A stretch of DNA of 5,750 nucleotides from contig DATBED010000102.1 of assembly GCA_036276195.1 (NCBI GenBank), positions 1-5,750 on the forward strand, read 5' to 3'. Shown here one piece after another: positions 4,355-5,750 of the stretch. Each line of letters opens with the position of its first letter. Positions within the stretch are counted from its first letter, which is position 1. The translations under genes were made by a program, and so were the position numbers. This stretch comes from DATBED01 sp036276195. Its GTDB lineage: Bacteria > Patescibacteriota > Saccharimonadia > Saccharimonadales > UBA4665. The notes below the pieces were generated by a model. It was not told the origin of the DNA. It made no database searches and saw only the letters and a list, made by a program, of their open reading frames with translations.

Positions 4355-4935
4355 AATACGATCCGTTTGATTTTCTGGAACAGGCAGCCGAGGAGGTGGC
4401 GCCGCGCTTGCTTGGTTGTTACTTGGAGCACGAAATTGATGGCTACAAACTGGTCGGCAAGATATTAGAGACCGAGGCTTACGACCAGACTGATGCGGCC
4501 AGTCACAGCTACCGCGGCCAAACGCCGCGCACCGAAGTTATGTTTGGCCCAGCTGGTCGTCTGTATGTTTATTTCACTTATGGCATGCACTATTGCTGCA
4601 ATGTGGTCTGTGGTCCGGTCGGCCACGGCTCGGCCGTGCTGGTCAGGGCAGTGGAGCCGCTGGCCGGCCAAGACGTTATGCGTCAAAATCGCCACGGCCT
4701 GGCGGACCACCAGCTGACCAACGGTCCGGCTAAGTTCTGCCAGGCCTTCGGCATTGATAAGCGTTGGAATGGGCACGATCTGCACCAAGAGCCATTCCGA
4801 TTAATTGTGCAGCCTAAGTTACGCCAAACTGACGTCGTGCAAACTACCAGAGTCGGCATTAGTCAGGCCAAGGACGTGCCTTGGCGTTTTTATGTGCGCG
4901 GCAACCCCTACGTTTCTAAGCCTGTGGTAGGATAA
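4351..4935 (+). CDS. DNA-3-methyladenine glycosylase, AAG/MPG family
   Basis: This base-excision-repair enzyme removes 3-methyladenine and other damaged purines from DNA by cleaving the N-glycosidic bond. Its 194 residues are normal for bacterial AAG-type (family II) enzymes. Key parts seen are APRLLGCYL (17-25), ETEAY (40-44) carrying the catalytic Glu42 (human Glu125) and Tyr44 (human Tyr127), AASHSYRGQTPRTEVMFG (49-66) with His52 (human His136), the DNA-intercalating loop LYVYFTYGMHYCCNVV (71-86) with Tyr74 (human Tyr159) and Asn84 (human Asn169), VLVRAVEP (96-103) with Arg99 (human Arg182), and TNGPAKFCQAFGI toward the C-terminus. All catalytic and pocket residues are therefore present. 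Human Tyr165 is replaced by His80. It starts inside the end of the hydrolase gene and has only a weak Shine-Dalgarno, so it probably depends on re-initiation. The DUF475 gene follows after 4 bp. Confidence 0.93.
   Translation: MKYDPFDFLEQAAEEVAPRLLGCYLEHEIDGYKLVGKILETEAYDQTDAASHSYRGQTPRTEVMFGPAGRLYVYFTYGMHYCCNVVCGPVGHGSAVLVRAVEPLAGQDVMRQNRHGLADHQLTNGPAKFCQAFGIDKRWNGHDLHQEPFRLIVQPKLRQTDVVQTTRVGISQAKDVPWRFYVRGNPYVSKPVVG
4929..4932 (+). promoter_or_regulatory. Shine-Dalgarno of the DUF475 gene
   Basis: AGGA, overlapping the end of the glycosylase gene, lies 7 bases before ATG at 4940 and supports that start. No -10 box is visible here, so the gene is read from the upstream operon. Confidence 0.6.
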
Positions 4936-4939
4936 CTGC

Positions 4940-5750
4940 ATGCTCAAAAACTTCCGAGCGTCGGCCGCCATAACCCTAATAGCCGTTGTAGCTGTGCTGC
5001 TGACTATGGGAGTGGGTGCTGCAGCTACCATAGCCGTACTGGTGGCCATTGAAATCGCCTTCAGCTTCGACAACGCCATTGTTAACGCCAAGGTTTTGGG
5101 CCGGCTATCGCCAATCTGGCAGCAACTTTTTCTAACTCTAGGTGTCTTGATAGCCATAGTTGGTATGCGGGTGGTTTTTCCGGTGCTTATCGTAACGCTT
5201 AGTGCCCATCTGCCTTGGCATCAAGTGGTTAATGAGGCGCTGCATCACCCGGCTGCCTATGCTCGGCATTTGGCGGGTGCCCAGATGATGATTGACGCTT
5301 TTGGTGGTGGCTTTTTGCTAACGCTAGCCCTATATTTCCTGTTTGATGAGCGCGACCAGCTTTGGCTGAAGCGTATCGAGAAGCCGTTACAGAAAATTGG
5401 CGGTTCGGCGTGGCTACCACCTTTGGTGGCGGCTGTGGTAGTGACCCTTGTAGCCTTGAAGTCAAATACCCCAGTTTTGCATTGGGGACTGATCGGCGTG
5501 GTCGGATACGCGGTTCTTAAGCTGTTAGTTGACGCCATGGGTAAATTGGAGCCTCAAAAGACAAAAACCTATGTAGGATGGTCAGCACTTCTGGCCTTCA
5601 TGTATCTGGAGATATTGGATGCCAGCTTTAGCTTTGACAGTGTCTTAGGAGCCTTCGCTATCACCGATAAGGTGGTGCTGATAGCCCTGGGCTTAGGAGT
5701 CGGTGCGCTGTGGGTGCGTAGCTTAACGGTTTTCATGGTGCGCCGCGGCA
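4940..5750 (+). CDS. DUF475 / TerC-like integral membrane protein, 3' truncated by the window
   Basis: The reading frame is open from 4940 to the right edge (270 residues visible) and matches the DUF475 family, multi-spanning membrane proteins related to TerC. TerC-type proteins have been tied to metal-ion (notably manganese) export and tellurite resistance; the function of DUF475 itself is not settled. Visible parts are a first hydrophobic helix (10-29), IEIAFSFDNAIVNAKVLGRLSP (37-58), a helix at 63-85, the cytoplasmic-looking HHPAAYARHLAGAQ segment (102-115), FGGGFLLTLALYFLFDERDQLWLKRIEKPL (121-150), and further helices at about 159-174 and 181-197. Next comes YLEILDASFSFDSVLGAFAIT (222-242), then VVLIALGLGVGALWVRSLTVFMVRRG. 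The FSFD motif occurs twice (41-44 and 230-233), as expected for an internally duplicated transporter fold. The end of the protein is missing. The gene starts 4 bp after the glycosylase stop. Confidence 0.88.
   Translation, partial: MLKNFRASAAITLIAVVAVLLTMGVGAAATIAVLVAIEIAFSFDNAIVNAKVLGRLSPIWQQLFLTLGVLIAIVGMRVVFPVLIVTLSAHLPWHQVVNEALHHPAAYARHLAGAQMMIDAFGGGFLLTLALYFLFDERDQLWLKRIEKPLQKIGGSAWLPPLVAAVVVTLVALKSNTPVLHWGLIGVVGYAVLKLLVDAMGKLEPQKTKTYVGWSALLAFMYLEILDASFSFDSVLGAFAITDKVVLIALGLGVGALWVRSLTVFMVRRG

Noticed and set aside
4465..4788. 107-codon minus-strand open frame inside the glycosylase
   Set aside because: The plus strand encodes a glycosylase with all catalytic residues; the opposite frame is a shadow with no start signals.

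Overview
The window reads as ordinary bacterial protein-coding DNA interrupted near its left end by a short AT-richer stretch that looks acquired. UGA acts as a stop (it ends the genes finishing at 2443 and 4354) and tryptophan is TGG, so the code is standard. Genes that begin transcription units mostly have a TATACT-type -10 box only 6-8 bases before ATG, with no room for a ribosome binding site. Genes inside operons are either preceded by a purine-rich Shine-Dalgarno (1420, 4940) or overlap the gene before them (1179, 4351). This mix of leaderless first genes, compact spacing and moderate GC fits several lineages. A Saccharibacteria/Patescibacteria-type genome is my best guess, held with low confidence, because no rRNA or marker gene is present.

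Layout. Bases 1-409 hold the 3' part of a DUF457/YdjM-type membrane protein. Bases 410 to about 1640 are AT-richer. This stretch has an unrecognised 130-residue gene on the minus strand (415-807), then a cluster of three very small plus-strand genes (941-1602) that I cannot name, one of them a single-pass membrane protein. The cluster sits between two imperfect inverted repeats (857-892 and 1598-1630). Those are flanked by a 9-bp direct repeat (845-853 and 1630-1638), which is the architecture of a small transposase-less mobile cassette. This is the most unusual part of the window.

Bases 1673-2443 encode a DUF5996-family protein. It converges on a minus-strand CNNM/CBS-domain ion transporter (2506-3498) across an apparently bidirectional intrinsic terminator (2434-2476). 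The transporter is divergent, across only 25 bp, from an alpha/beta hydrolase (3524-4354). The hydrolase overlaps a 3-methyladenine DNA glycosylase (4351-4935) by the ATGA motif, and a DUF475/TerC-like membrane protein follows after 4 bp and runs off the right edge (4940-5750). These last three form one probable operon. CNNM and DUF475/TerC-like proteins both belong to families linked to metal-ion transport, so the right half may deal partly with metal homeostasis, but no direct functional coupling is visible.
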